NCBI RefSeq assembly: GCF_003259845.1
Contig: NZ_QLMJ01000004.1
Coordinates: 186,001 to 250,000, forward strand
DNA: 64,000 nucleotides
Reading direction: 5' to 3'
From: Actinoplanes lutulentus
Lineage (GTDB): Bacteria; Actinomycetota; Actinomycetes; Mycobacteriales; Micromonosporaceae
Shown: piece after piece, positions 57,601 to 64,000 of the stretch
How positions within the stretch are numbered: position 1 is the stretch's first letter
How the letters are laid out: each line of letters opens with the position of its first letter
Translations under genes and position numbers: made by a program
Notes under the pieces: generated by a model
Seen by the model: the letters and a program-made list of their open reading frames with translations, nothing else
Databases searched by the model: none
What the model was told of the DNA's origin: nothing

Positions 57601-57702
57601 GGCGCCGCGCACACGCTTGAGCGCCTCGTGCAGCGCGGCCAGGTCGGCCTCGCGGCCGACCAGAACCGAGCTGTGGGCACCCACCGTCATGAGGTCGAGC
57701 AT
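54661..57702 (-). CDS. large ATP-binding LuxR-family (LAL) regulator
   Basis: A 1013-residue regulator. The N-terminal third is a P-loop ATPase of the STAND/MalT type (Walker A GGEAGVGKTRLV near residue 45, Walker B ILAIEDLHWADRS). The middle 500 residues are helical, TPR-like repeats. A Gly/Arg-rich linker with repeats of GGRGTG- and GGSRGSG-like units precedes the C-terminal LuxR helix-turn-helix (TSREREVLRLVAEGQSNSRIAAQLFISPKTASVHVSRI). LAL proteins sense a ligand through the repeats and switch on nearby or distant genes. The start ATG at 57702 is chosen; 57690 is close and equally possible. Target genes are not evident. Confidence 0.9.
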   Translation of the reverse strand: MLDLMTVGAHSSVLVGREADLAALHEALKRVRGAEPSAVLVGGEAGVGKTRLVEEFCRSLSDEPVRILHGQCLELGEEGLPFAPFAAALRQLARGEGRGVFDGREAEFARLLPELGPPPDLAETRRGHLFELVGGLFARLAEERPLILAIEDLHWADRSTRDLIGYLLRSVRVRRLLLIATYRTDELHRGHPLRPFLAELDRVRGVQRLEVDRLGRDGTAELLGHLLGLEPDPLTVDAVCERAQGIPFFIEQFASTADPRCGDIPETLRDLLLSRVDLLPDDAQRVLRVAAVGGTKFGHELLARVAGVDEPALESALRAAVAAQLIVFDPAGGYEFRHALVREAVHDDLLPGEHARLHARYAEVVEASPHLVAPDRAPAEIAHHWHAAHDHPRALVAARRAADAASSRYAYAEQARLLERVLELWEQVPDAAARLDTTHLDLLEEAALVAIDSGDHMRALSLTRAAIGDLDCEAEPLRAARLLIRRAKLLRNAGKSDGAPEAREAYRLLQSAPRDLAWLQLLGDVAYQMAGIDGDEAGRIAQEIKAAASEFGDEAAQVAADITLGQVCAGRIAAEDGLPDMWRSVERARAAGDLPNFAHALVNISDSLFELGRYTESAEAAAEGIPHADRVGVSRTTGVYLLANHAEALMAQGRWDEADACLAQAARLDPPGILAVAWLWLRARIRLARGHDGAAPLVSRATGFLAKPFLTAEHRVPLLELRIVADLASGDVAGARAVARTAVHEPGILERPRYGWALLIAAARVAGDDETRAAIRETAAVLPARYPAELASAAEVAALLSSEPTHAAGEHDAGRAAQGGDRDAWRTAQGGSVADSAALWAAAVAAWRVDGQRFQLAGALLAYAEAVAADRPAASEALGEAAEIAGQLGAAPLLAAVDVLGRRLGVRLGGRGTGIRPGGSRGSGVRLGGGRGAGAAETPGRPGHPAPADVLTSREREVLRLVAEGQSNSRIAAQLFISPKTASVHVSRIIAKLEVSNRGEAAAVARRLGLLDS

Positions 57703-57734
57703 GCCACGCGGGTACGACAGATTTTCCTGCCCGA

Positions 57735-57899
57735 TCACGCGACTGACTGCCCGGACGGCCTTTTGAATCGGGGCCAATGGCGTGGTTTTTCCGGCCGGAG
57801 CGCCCGCGCACGCCGGTACTGCGCGGCCTCCCGGGCCAGCTCCTGCCCCTGCTGACGGATGAGTTCGAGCTGGATCTCGGGGTTGGTGAACGGGATCAT
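57735..57899 (-). CDS. small protein ahead of the LAL regulator (54 aa)
   Basis: This frame begins MIPFTNPEIQLELIRQQGQE, continues with LAREAAQYRRARAL and a basic tail RFKRPSGQSVA. AGGAG lies 7 nt before the ATG. It ends 32 nt before the LAL start on the same strand, so the two are probably one mRNA. Short helical, basic proteins of this kind often stand next to regulators in actinomycetes. Its role is unknown and no family is claimed. Confidence 0.65.
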   Translation of the reverse strand: MIPFTNPEIQLELIRQQGQELAREAAQYRRARALRPEKPRHWPRFKRPSGQSVA

Positions 57900-58056
57900 C
57901 GTGCTTCTCCTCGCGATCGGTGCGTTTCTTGCACCACTGACTCTTCGCGCGAAGGCAGGACCCGGACATGGGTACGACGCCCGATTCCCGGACCCACCCC
58001 TCCTTACCGGAGGACTCCTGAGGTGCCCGGGACGCCGTAAGGTACCTGAGCACCAC

Positions 58057-58062
58057 TACACT
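58057..58062 (+). promoter_or_regulatory. -10-like TACACT before the DUF4191 gene (leaderless type)
   Basis: TACACT ends 8 nt before the ATG at 58071; no ribosome site lies between. Confidence 0.5.
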
Positions 58063-58070
58063 TTGCGGCT

Positions 58071-58763
58071 ATGGCAAAGCCCCAGGAGAAGGTGTCGTTT
58101 CGCGAGCGCCTGAAGCAGATCGGCCAGGTGTTTTCGTTCACGGCAAAGCAGGACAAATGGTTCGTTCCGCTGGTCATCGCGGCAGTTGCGATCCCGGTGG
58201 CGCTGACTGTGGTCGTCGTGCTGCTCACCGGGGGCTGGGTCTGGATCCCGGTCGGCGTCCTCTTCACGCTGCTCGCCGTGCTGATCGTGCTCAACCTGCG
58301 CTCGAACACCGCGATGATGAACGTGGCGGAGGGCCAGCCCGGCGCCGCCGCCTCGCTCATGGAGAACATGCGCGGCGACTGGCGGGTCCGCGCCGCGGCC
58401 AGCTCCACGACGCAGTTCGACATGGTCCACGTGATCGTCGGCCGCCCCGGCGTCATCCTGCTCGCCGAGGGTGACCCGCAGCGCGTGCGCTCCCTGCTCG
58501 GCCAGGAGAAGCGCCGCCTCGTCAAGGTGATCGGCAACGCGCCGCTCTACGACTACATCATCGGTAGCGAAGAGGGCCAGCTCCCGGTCCGCAAGTTGCG
58601 TTCCACGATGCTGAAGCTGCCGCGCAACCTCACCGGCAAGGACGTCAACTCCCTCGACAAGCGGCTCGGCGCCCTGATGGCCCGCCCGCAGATGCCGAAG
58701 GGCGCCATCCCCAAGAACATGCGCCCCAGCAAGGGCGCTTTCCGCCAGCAGCGCCCTCGCTGA
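58071..58763 (+). CDS. DUF4191 membrane protein
   Basis: A 230-residue protein. After a basic start (FRERLKQIGQVFSFTAKQDKW) come two helices joined by a short loop (IAAVAIPVALTVVVVLLTGGW, WIPVGVLFTLLAVLIVLNL). The last 130 residues are soluble, with VIVGRPGVILLAEGDPQRV and a basic tail ending KGAFRQQRPR. This is DUF4191, conserved in actinobacteria next to lipA (Rv2219 in M. tuberculosis). No activity is known to me. Confidence 0.88.
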   Translation: MAKPQEKVSFRERLKQIGQVFSFTAKQDKWFVPLVIAAVAIPVALTVVVVLLTGGWVWIPVGVLFTLLAVLIVLNLRSNTAMMNVAEGQPGAAASLMENMRGDWRVRAAASSTTQFDMVHVIVGRPGVILLAEGDPQRVRSLLGQEKRRLVKVIGNAPLYDYIIGSEEGQLPVRKLRSTMLKLPRNLTGKDVNSLDKRLGALMARPQMPKGAIPKNMRPSKGAFRQQRPR

Positions 58764-58779
58764 CCCCAGGCCCACCGCC

Positions 58780-58824
58780 GGCCCGCGTTCCCCTCGCGCT
58801 TCACAGCGCTGGGGTACGCGGGCC
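58780..58824 (+). terminator. long hairpin after the DUF4191 gene
   Basis: GGCCCGCG (58780-58787) pairs with CGCGGGCC at the other end, and CCCC/GGGG and GCGCT/AGCGC pair inside, with only isolated mismatches over about 20 bp. A few T's follow, so a terminator is likely. Confidence 0.65.
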
Positions 58825-58972
58825 GCGCTATTTCTCCTCAACCCACGCGATCGTGGCAAGTGGCGATCGACAGGGGCCTCCATGATCGGTCCGGGGCGAT
58901 AGCCTCGATTCACGCCCCGTGCGGAGTCGCAACCGGACGGTGATCAACCGGACGCATGAAGGAGTTCCGCTC

Positions 58973-60637
58973 GTGGTCAGCACCCTGGCGGTTCCCGGCA
59001 GCTATCCGACTCTGCGCGATGCCCTGGAGGTCGCGCCGGACGGGGCGGTCGTCGTGATCGCGCCCGGCACCTACAAGGAGCGGCTCGAGATAGCCGGGCG
59101 GCGACTGACACTGCGAGCCGCCGGCGGCGACGGTGGTGATGGCGGCGGTGTGCTTGTTGACGCGTCCGAACTCGATGGTCCGGCGCTTGAGGTCACCGGG
59201 GGCGCGGTCGTCGTCGAAGGATTGAGCCTCACCTCGGGCGACTACCCGGCCGCCGTGGTCAAAAGCGGACATCTGACGATCAAAAAGTGCGAGATCACGG
59301 CGGGCTACGGCGCCGGGGTGCAAGCCAGCGACGGCGCCACGATCGAGGCCGATGAGATCAGGATTCTGCGCGCGCAGTACGGGTTCGTCTTCTCCGACGC
59401 GGGCGGCACCGTCGAGTCCAGTGAGATCAGAGGGATCTCCGACGACGGGGTGATCGTCCGGCTCGGCGCGGACCCCACCATCAGAGGCACCACCGTGGCC
59501 GATTGTGGTTATCGAGGCATCTACATCTATCAGTCCAGCCGGCCGGTCATCGAGCGCTGCGACATCTCCGGCACCGGTGACGCCGGCATCGTGGCGGCGC
59601 ACGGCAGCTCGCCGCGGATCGTGGAGACCTGGGTGCATCAGACGATCGGTTCGGGGATCGTCGTCGGGCCCGGCTGCACCGCGACGATCGAGAAGTGCCG
59701 GGTGGAGCAGACCGCCGAGCCCGCCGTGTACGTCGACGAGAAAGCGACCGCCACCGTCGACCTGACCGGCAGCGGCGGCCTGACCCGGGCCAAGACCACC
59801 GCACAGGACGACGCCGAGGTGGATCGACTGCTGTCCGAATTGGATTCGATGATCGGCCTCGACGGGGTAAAAGACGAGGTCCGCTCCCTGATCGACGAGA
59901 TCCAGGTGAACGAGTGGCGGCGCGGCGCCGGGCTGAGCGTCGGCGCGGTCAGCCACCACCTGATCTTCACGGGCGCTCCGGGCACGGGCAAGACCACGGT
60001 CGCCCGGATCTACGGCCAGCTGCTGAAAGCGCTCGGCGTGCTGCCGCTCGGCCAGTTCCGCGAGGTGTCCCGGCGTGACCTGGTCGGACAGTACATCGGG
60101 CACACCGCGGAGAAGGCGACGTCGGTTTTCGAGGCGGCGATGGGCGGGGTGCTGTTCATCGACGAGGCGTACACCCTCGCCCGGGCCGGTGGCGCGGCGG
60201 CCGATTTTGGTCAGGAAGCGATCGACACCCTGGTGAAGCTGATGGAGGACCACCGCGATCAGGTCGCGGTGATCGTGGCCGGGTACACCAAGGAGATGTC
60301 CGACTTTCTGGACGCCAACTCGGGTCTGGCGTCCCGGTTCGCCAAGACTCTGGAGTTCGAGAACTACGGCCCCGACGAGCTCGTGATGATCGCCGACCGG
60401 ATCGCGCGCAACGACGACTACATCTTCGCCGCCGGGCTGCCGACCGCGTTGCACGAGCACTTCTCCGGCCTGGAGCGAAATCGCAACTTCGGCAACGCCC
60501 GCGAAGCCCGCAAGCTGCTCGAAGGCATGCGCAAAGCCCAGTCCGGACGGCTGCGGGCGATGGGCCGGATGCCGAGCCGCGACGATCTACGGACGCTGAT
60601 GCTCGACGACCTGCGAGCGGCCACCCGACGATCATGA
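58973..60637 (+). CDS. beta-helix/AAA+ ATPase fusion, type VII secretion EccA-like
   Basis: The 554-residue protein has two parts. Residues about 1-270 form a right-handed parallel beta-helix of repeated VxxxxI units (SGHLTIKKCEITAGYGAGV, SRPVIERCDISGTGDAGIV). Residues about 285-554 are a CbxX/CfqX-type AAA+ ATPase as in the C-terminal part of EccA, with Walker A GAPGTGKTTV, pore-loop FREVSRRDLVGQYIGH, Walker B GVLFIDEAYTLA and sensor Arg in SRFAKTLEF. EccA of mycobacteria has TPR repeats in place of the beta-helix. The GTG at 58973 with AAGGAG 8 nt upstream is used. It heads the type VII secretion genes here. Confidence 0.88.
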   Translation: MVSTLAVPGSYPTLRDALEVAPDGAVVVIAPGTYKERLEIAGRRLTLRAAGGDGGDGGGVLVDASELDGPALEVTGGAVVVEGLSLTSGDYPAAVVKSGHLTIKKCEITAGYGAGVQASDGATIEADEIRILRAQYGFVFSDAGGTVESSEIRGISDDGVIVRLGADPTIRGTTVADCGYRGIYIYQSSRPVIERCDISGTGDAGIVAAHGSSPRIVETWVHQTIGSGIVVGPGCTATIEKCRVEQTAEPAVYVDEKATATVDLTGSGGLTRAKTTAQDDAEVDRLLSELDSMIGLDGVKDEVRSLIDEIQVNEWRRGAGLSVGAVSHHLIFTGAPGTGKTTVARIYGQLLKALGVLPLGQFREVSRRDLVGQYIGHTAEKATSVFEAAMGGVLFIDEAYTLARAGGAAADFGQEAIDTLVKLMEDHRDQVAVIVAGYTKEMSDFLDANSGLASRFAKTLEFENYGPDELVMIADRIARNDDYIFAAGLPTALHEHFSGLERNRNFGNAREARKLLEGMRKAQSGRLRAMGRMPSRDDLRTLMLDDLRAATRRS

Positions 60638-60681
60638 CTACGCGGATAGGATGTGTCCACTACGGATCGTAGGGAGAGGGT

Positions 60682-61839
60682 GTGGCAGACGATACGGTCA
60701 GGGCCGTCCCCCGGCGCGGCCATCTCGGTTCGCTGTCCTTGAGTCAGATTTTGATCGCTGAGGGCGCCCTCCTCGCCGTCATCGCCGCCGCCACTCAGGG
60801 CGTCATACCCGCACTGGTCACCGCGGTGCTGGCGGCCGGCCTGCTGGCCGCCGCCTTCGCCCGACGGCAGAACCGCTGGTGGCTGGAACACCACGCGCTC
60901 ACCCGCGATCACCGCCGCCGCCGCGCCGCACGCCGCCAGGCCGGCGAAGGTCCGATTTTGGCCGCTCTCCGGACGATCGCGCCCGGCCTGACGATCACCG
61001 ACATCGCCGGAAGAAACCCGCACGAGGAAACCGGCATCGCCCGCGACGAAGCCGGCTGGTTCGGCGTCGTCGCCCTCGATCCCCAAGCCGCGGTCCCCCT
61101 CGAAGCCCTGGTCAGCACCATGACCGCTACCGGTCAGCCCGGCGTGATCCTGGAACTCGTCACCCACACAGTCCCGGCCCCCAGCACCGATCTCCCGCCG
61201 GCCTCCCCGGCCGGCGCCTCCTACCGCCAGCTGCTGGGCTCCGCGCCGATCCCCTCCCACCGGGAGTCCTCGATCAGCGTCCGGCTCGACGCCAAAGCCC
61301 TCGCCGAGTCCGTTCTCGATCACACCGCCGACCTCAACTCGGCAGCCGCTCTGACCGCCGCGCTGACCCGCAAGACCGCGACCGCGCTGCGTCGCCTCGG
61401 CATCCCCGGACGCGTCCTCGACGCCGAAGAGCTGCTGGAGCTCCTGGCCCGATCCTGCGATGTCGAACCCGCCTCCCTCGCCGACGGTCCCGGCGTCGAC
61501 GAAGGCTGGACCCACTGGCGCTCCGGCCGCCTCGTGCACCGCACCTACTGGCTCGAGACCTGGCCGAATTCGGTCACCGAAATCGGACCACTGTTCGCCT
61601 GGGCCGCGACCGCGCCGGCCGCGCAGACGACCGTCGCGCTGATCCTCGACCCGAAAGGCGACGACGTGGCAGTCCGCGCGTTCATCCGCCTCGCCACCAG
61701 GCCCGATACCGACCTCGACGCCCTCGATCGGGTCCTTCTCGAGGGTGTTCGCCGGGCCGGCGGCGAGCTTCGCCCGCTCGACGGCGAGCAGGGCCCCGCG
61801 ACCTACGCGACGGCTCCCACCGGAGGTGGCGCGGGATGA
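60682..61839 (+). CDS. eccE: type VII secretion protein EccE
   Basis: EccE is a membrane subunit of the ESX/type VII secretion channel. The 385-residue protein has two close N-terminal helices (LSLSQILIAEGALLAVIAAA and TAVLAAGLLAAAFA), after which the rest is predicted cytoplasmic, rich in Ala, Arg and Asp. Motifs include a central AAAQTTVALILDPKGDD-like strand and a C-terminal VLLEGVRRAGGELRPLDGEQ. GGGAGAGGG precedes the GTG start. The next gene overlaps by 4 nt. Confidence 0.85.
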   Translation: MADDTVRAVPRRGHLGSLSLSQILIAEGALLAVIAAATQGVIPALVTAVLAAGLLAAAFARRQNRWWLEHHALTRDHRRRRAARRQAGEGPILAALRTIAPGLTITDIAGRNPHEETGIARDEAGWFGVVALDPQAAVPLEALVSTMTATGQPGVILELVTHTVPAPSTDLPPASPAGASYRQLLGSAPIPSHRESSISVRLDAKALAESVLDHTADLNSAAALTAALTRKTATALRRLGIPGRVLDAEELLELLARSCDVEPASLADGPGVDEGWTHWRSGRLVHRTYWLETWPNSVTEIGPLFAWAATAPAAQTTVALILDPKGDDVAVRAFIRLATRPDTDLDALDRVLLEGVRRAGGELRPLDGEQGPATYATAPTGGGAG

Positions 61840-62822
61840 CAAACCCGCCCGGCGCCAGCCAGTCGCCTCGCGACAGCTCCCCCTTCAGCACGACCGATTT
61901 CGGCACGACCGATTTCGGTACGCCCGAACAACCCGCCGTCCCCACCCAGAGGCCGGCCGACCCCCAGCTCGCAAAGGCATCGCACCCCTACGCCCAGGCG
62001 GGGCAGCAGACACCCACCGCCCGCGCCTCGGCCCCGCTGGTCACCACGGCACCCCTGGCCCGCCCGACAGCACCAGCACCGAACCGCCCGCCGGACGAAC
62101 CGAACAAACCCGGTGACACAGAACCCGCCGGACCGTCCGGCCGTACCTCGCGGCTGCGGATCGGCTGGCACTCGATGCCGCGTGCCGGTCTGCGCCGGAT
62201 CACCGTCACCCCGGTCACCGGAGCGGGGCTGCTCCTCGGGCGTAATCAGCAGCAGATTCCCGTACCCCTGAAGCTCTTTTCGCCGAGGCCGGAGCGCGTC
62301 GCTCTGATCGGTGGCGCCTGGGCCGCGCAGCTGTTGATCTTCCGGGCGTTCTCGATCGGCGCCCGTGCGATCGTGGTGACCACCGAGCAGCGGGCCTGGT
62401 CCGGGTTCGGTGAGCGGGCCACCGGGCAGTACAACCGGCTCACCGTGCTCGGCGGCGAACCGAGCAGCCTGCCGTCCGGCACCGCGCAGACGCCGTCGCT
62501 GATCGTTTACGACCTCGGTGTGACCGGCCCGGCCACCGCACCGCCGCTCGGACCGTGGTCGACGCAGCTCACCGTGCTGCGGCAGCTGGACCGGCCGGGC
62601 GTCGCGGCGCTGCAGGAAGCCGGCCTGACCCTGATGCAGCGGCTCGGCGGCGACGAGGCCACCCTCGCGGCGGCGACGCTGCGGCTGGACCAGCAGAACG
62701 GGCAGCTGCTCCAGTTCATGACCGACGACATGCTGGCGGTGGCCGGCAACGGCCCGGACCAGTTCGTCTTCCTGAACCAGACGGCGCTGGAGCAGCAGTA
62801 CGTGGGGATGCCGAGGCGTTAA
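61836..62822 (+). CDS. type VII secretion-associated protein, unknown family
   Basis: The 328-residue protein has a 110-residue Pro/Thr/Ala-rich start that is probably disordered. A compact domain follows with RRITVTPVTGAGLLLGRN and VALIGGAWAAQLLIFRAFSIGARAIVVTT, and the region ends with the QNGQLLQFMTDDMLAVAGNG helix. Its ATG overlaps the eccE stop (ATGA). I know this type only from the neighbourhood of eccE in Micromonosporaceae. There is no P-loop or signal peptide. It could be an adaptor of the secretion machinery. Its stop shares the TTAA tetramer with the convergent eccC gene. Confidence 0.78.
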   Translation: MTNPPGASQSPRDSSPFSTTDFGTTDFGTPEQPAVPTQRPADPQLAKASHPYAQAGQQTPTARASAPLVTTAPLARPTAPAPNRPPDEPNKPGDTEPAGPSGRTSRLRIGWHSMPRAGLRRITVTPVTGAGLLLGRNQQQIPVPLKLFSPRPERVALIGGAWAAQLLIFRAFSIGARAIVVTTEQRAWSGFGERATGQYNRLTVLGGEPSSLPSGTAQTPSLIVYDLGVTGPATAPPLGPWSTQLTVLRQLDRPGVAALQEAGLTLMQRLGGDEATLAAATLRLDQQNGQLLQFMTDDMLAVAGNGPDQFVFLNQTALEQQYVGMPRR

Positions 62823-64000
62823 CGGCTCGGCGGCGTCCACGCCAGCTGGACCAGCCGGGCGCCGTGTTTGCGGGTCACCATCCAGGCCCGTCCCGGCGGC
62901 AGGGGCTGCGGTTTCAACGTGCCGAACAGCGGACCCTCCTCGCGCGGGCCGGACATCACGATGCCCGGCGACGCCAGCTCCCGGATCCGGCCGATCATCG
63001 GCTCGAAAAGCGCCCGGCTCGCCCCACCGACGCGCCGGGTGACGACCACGTGCAGGCCGATGTCGCGCGCCTGCGGCAGGAACTCGATGAGCGGCTGCAG
63101 CGCCGTCTGACCGACCAGGTCGTAGTCGTCGATCAGCACGTACAGCTGCGGGCCTTTCCACCAGCTGCGGCTGGCCAGCATCTCCGGTGTGACGTCCGGG
63201 CCGGGCAGCCGCTCGCGCATCGCCACTGCCACCTGGTTGATCAGGTCGGTGGTGATCTGGGCGGACGTTCCGTACCCAAGGGTGTGCTCGGCCGGGACGC
63301 AACCGAGCAGGCTGCGCCGCAGATCGACGAGGAGAATCCTGGCTTGCGCCGGGGTGTGGCTCGCCGCGATCGACTTGGCTAGGCCTCGCAGGAACGAGCT
63401 CTTGCCGGACTCGACGTCGCCGAAGAGCAGCGCGTGCGGCTCGTTGTCGAAGTCCAGCCAGACCGGCTGGAGGTCGGCCTCGGCGACGCCGATCGGGATC
63501 TTCTCACCCTCGGCGGGCGGCAGACTTTCGTACGGAAGCTCCGCCGGAAGCAGGCGCACCCGGGGCGCCGGAGCGCCGGGCCACTGTTTGATGGAGAGCT
63601 TGACCAGCTCGGCGACCGCGGCGGCGAGGTCCTCGTTGCGCTGCTCCCGGTCGATGCGGGGCAGCGCGGCGAGGAAGTGGTAACCGTCCGGGGTGAGACC
63701 ACGTCCCGGCGCGGACTCCGGCACGTTGACCGCTTCACGCCGGTTGATCGCCGAGTCGCTGGGTTCGCCGAGCCGCAGCTCGATCCGGGTGCCGAAGACG
63801 TCGCGGATCTGCGGGCGGATGTCCATCCAGCGGTTCGTCGCGGCCAGGATGTGTATCCCGAAACCGAGGCCGCGGTTGGCGATCTCGTGAACCATCGGTT
63901 CCAGGTCCTCGAACTCACTCCGCAACGTCGACCACCCGTCGACCACCAGGAAGACGTCACCGAACGGGTCCTCGGCGAACCCGCCCTGCACCTTGGCCCG
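62819..64000 (-). CDS. eccC: type VII secretion ATPase EccC, C-terminal part, N-terminus outside window
   Basis: The frame enters from the right edge and ends at 62819. The visible 393 residues include the end of the second FtsK/SpoIIIE domain (FLVVDGWSTLRSEF with a Walker B-like strand, ILAATNRWMDIRP) and the third ATPase domain, with Walker A-like GDVESGKSSFL and Walker B LYVLIDDYDLV. EccC is the motor of ESX secretion; its ATPase domains bind the substrate signal. The GDVESGKSS loop keeps the Lys, but motif wording differs from the classical GxxxxGKT. It runs opposite to eccE and the EccA-like gene. Confidence 0.9.
   Translation of the reverse strand, partial: RAKVQGGFAEDPFGDVFLVVDGWSTLRSEFEDLEPMVHEIANRGLGFGIHILAATNRWMDIRPQIRDVFGTRIELRLGEPSDSAINRREAVNVPESAPGRGLTPDGYHFLAALPRIDREQRNEDLAAAVAELVKLSIKQWPGAPAPRVRLLPAELPYESLPPAEGEKIPIGVAEADLQPVWLDFDNEPHALLFGDVESGKSSFLRGLAKSIAASHTPAQARILLVDLRRSLLGCVPAEHTLGYGTSAQITTDLINQVAVAMRERLPGPDVTPEMLASRSWWKGPQLYVLIDDYDLVGQTALQPLIEFLPQARDIGLHVVVTRRVGGASRALFEPMIGRIRELASPGIVMSGPREEGPLFGTLKPQPLPPGRAWMVTRKHGARLVQLAWTPPSR

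Overview
The window is high-GC DNA from an actinomycete, most likely a Micromonosporaceae member such as Actinoplanes. This rests on base composition, the actinobacterial bcc-aa3 respiratory genes, many GTG/TTG starts, and a gene order that matches, as I recall it, the Mycobacterium tuberculosis Rv2191-Rv2219 neighbourhood. No database search was possible, so family names come from motifs read in the translations.

Layout. Positions 1-8192 hold an M48 protease (cut by the left edge), a Cys-motif small protein, an NYN-domain protein, a DEDDh/GIY-YIG nuclease, a RelA/SpoT homologue, a Nudix hydrolase, a sugar-nucleotidyltransferase-like protein and a lone AsnC ligand-binding domain. Positions 8258-16950 are the respiratory block: qcrB-qcrA-qcrC-ctaE on the minus strand, then caa3-type ctaG, a receiver-like protein, trpD and a small metal-ribbon protein on the plus strand, then ctaF and ctaC on the minus strand. 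ctaD is not in the window. Positions 17072-25146 carry cysteine desulfurase plus a TusA-like partner (probable CTG start), a P-loop kinase, a PfkB kinase, erpA, glycerate kinase, nadA, a murA paralogue and a DUF3043 protein.

Positions 25147-36009 look accessory: an 875-bp gene-free stretch with 39-bp hairpin repeats, azlD-azlC, an XRE-cupin regulator, a three-gene ABC-2 transporter and a 1802-residue low-complexity/WG-repeat protein. Positions 36019-43659 hold an aldo/keto reductase, an M50-type protease, a CobU protein fused to a diverged CobT-like domain, cobS, gcvT and pepA. Positions 43823-54361 form a lipoate and 2-oxoacid dehydrogenase cluster (lpd, E2, SDR epimerase, membrane protein, lipB, lipA). 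Between lipB and lipA lie a second repeat-rich gene-free region and an archaeal-type aspartyl-tRNA synthetase preceded by a T-box leader. Positions 54661-64000 hold a large LuxR-family regulator, a DUF4191 protein and part of a type VII secretion locus (a beta-helix/AAA+ EccA-like fusion, EccE, a helper protein and the C-terminal part of EccC).

Highlights: an Asp-specifier (GAC), apparently translational T-box in front of aspS; six copies of an exactly 39-bp hairpin repeat in two distant intergenic regions; nine genes with a TAnnnT hexamer 6-8 nt before the start codon, suggesting leaderless mRNAs; and three convergent gene pairs that share palindromic stop tetramers (CTAG, CTAG, TTAA).
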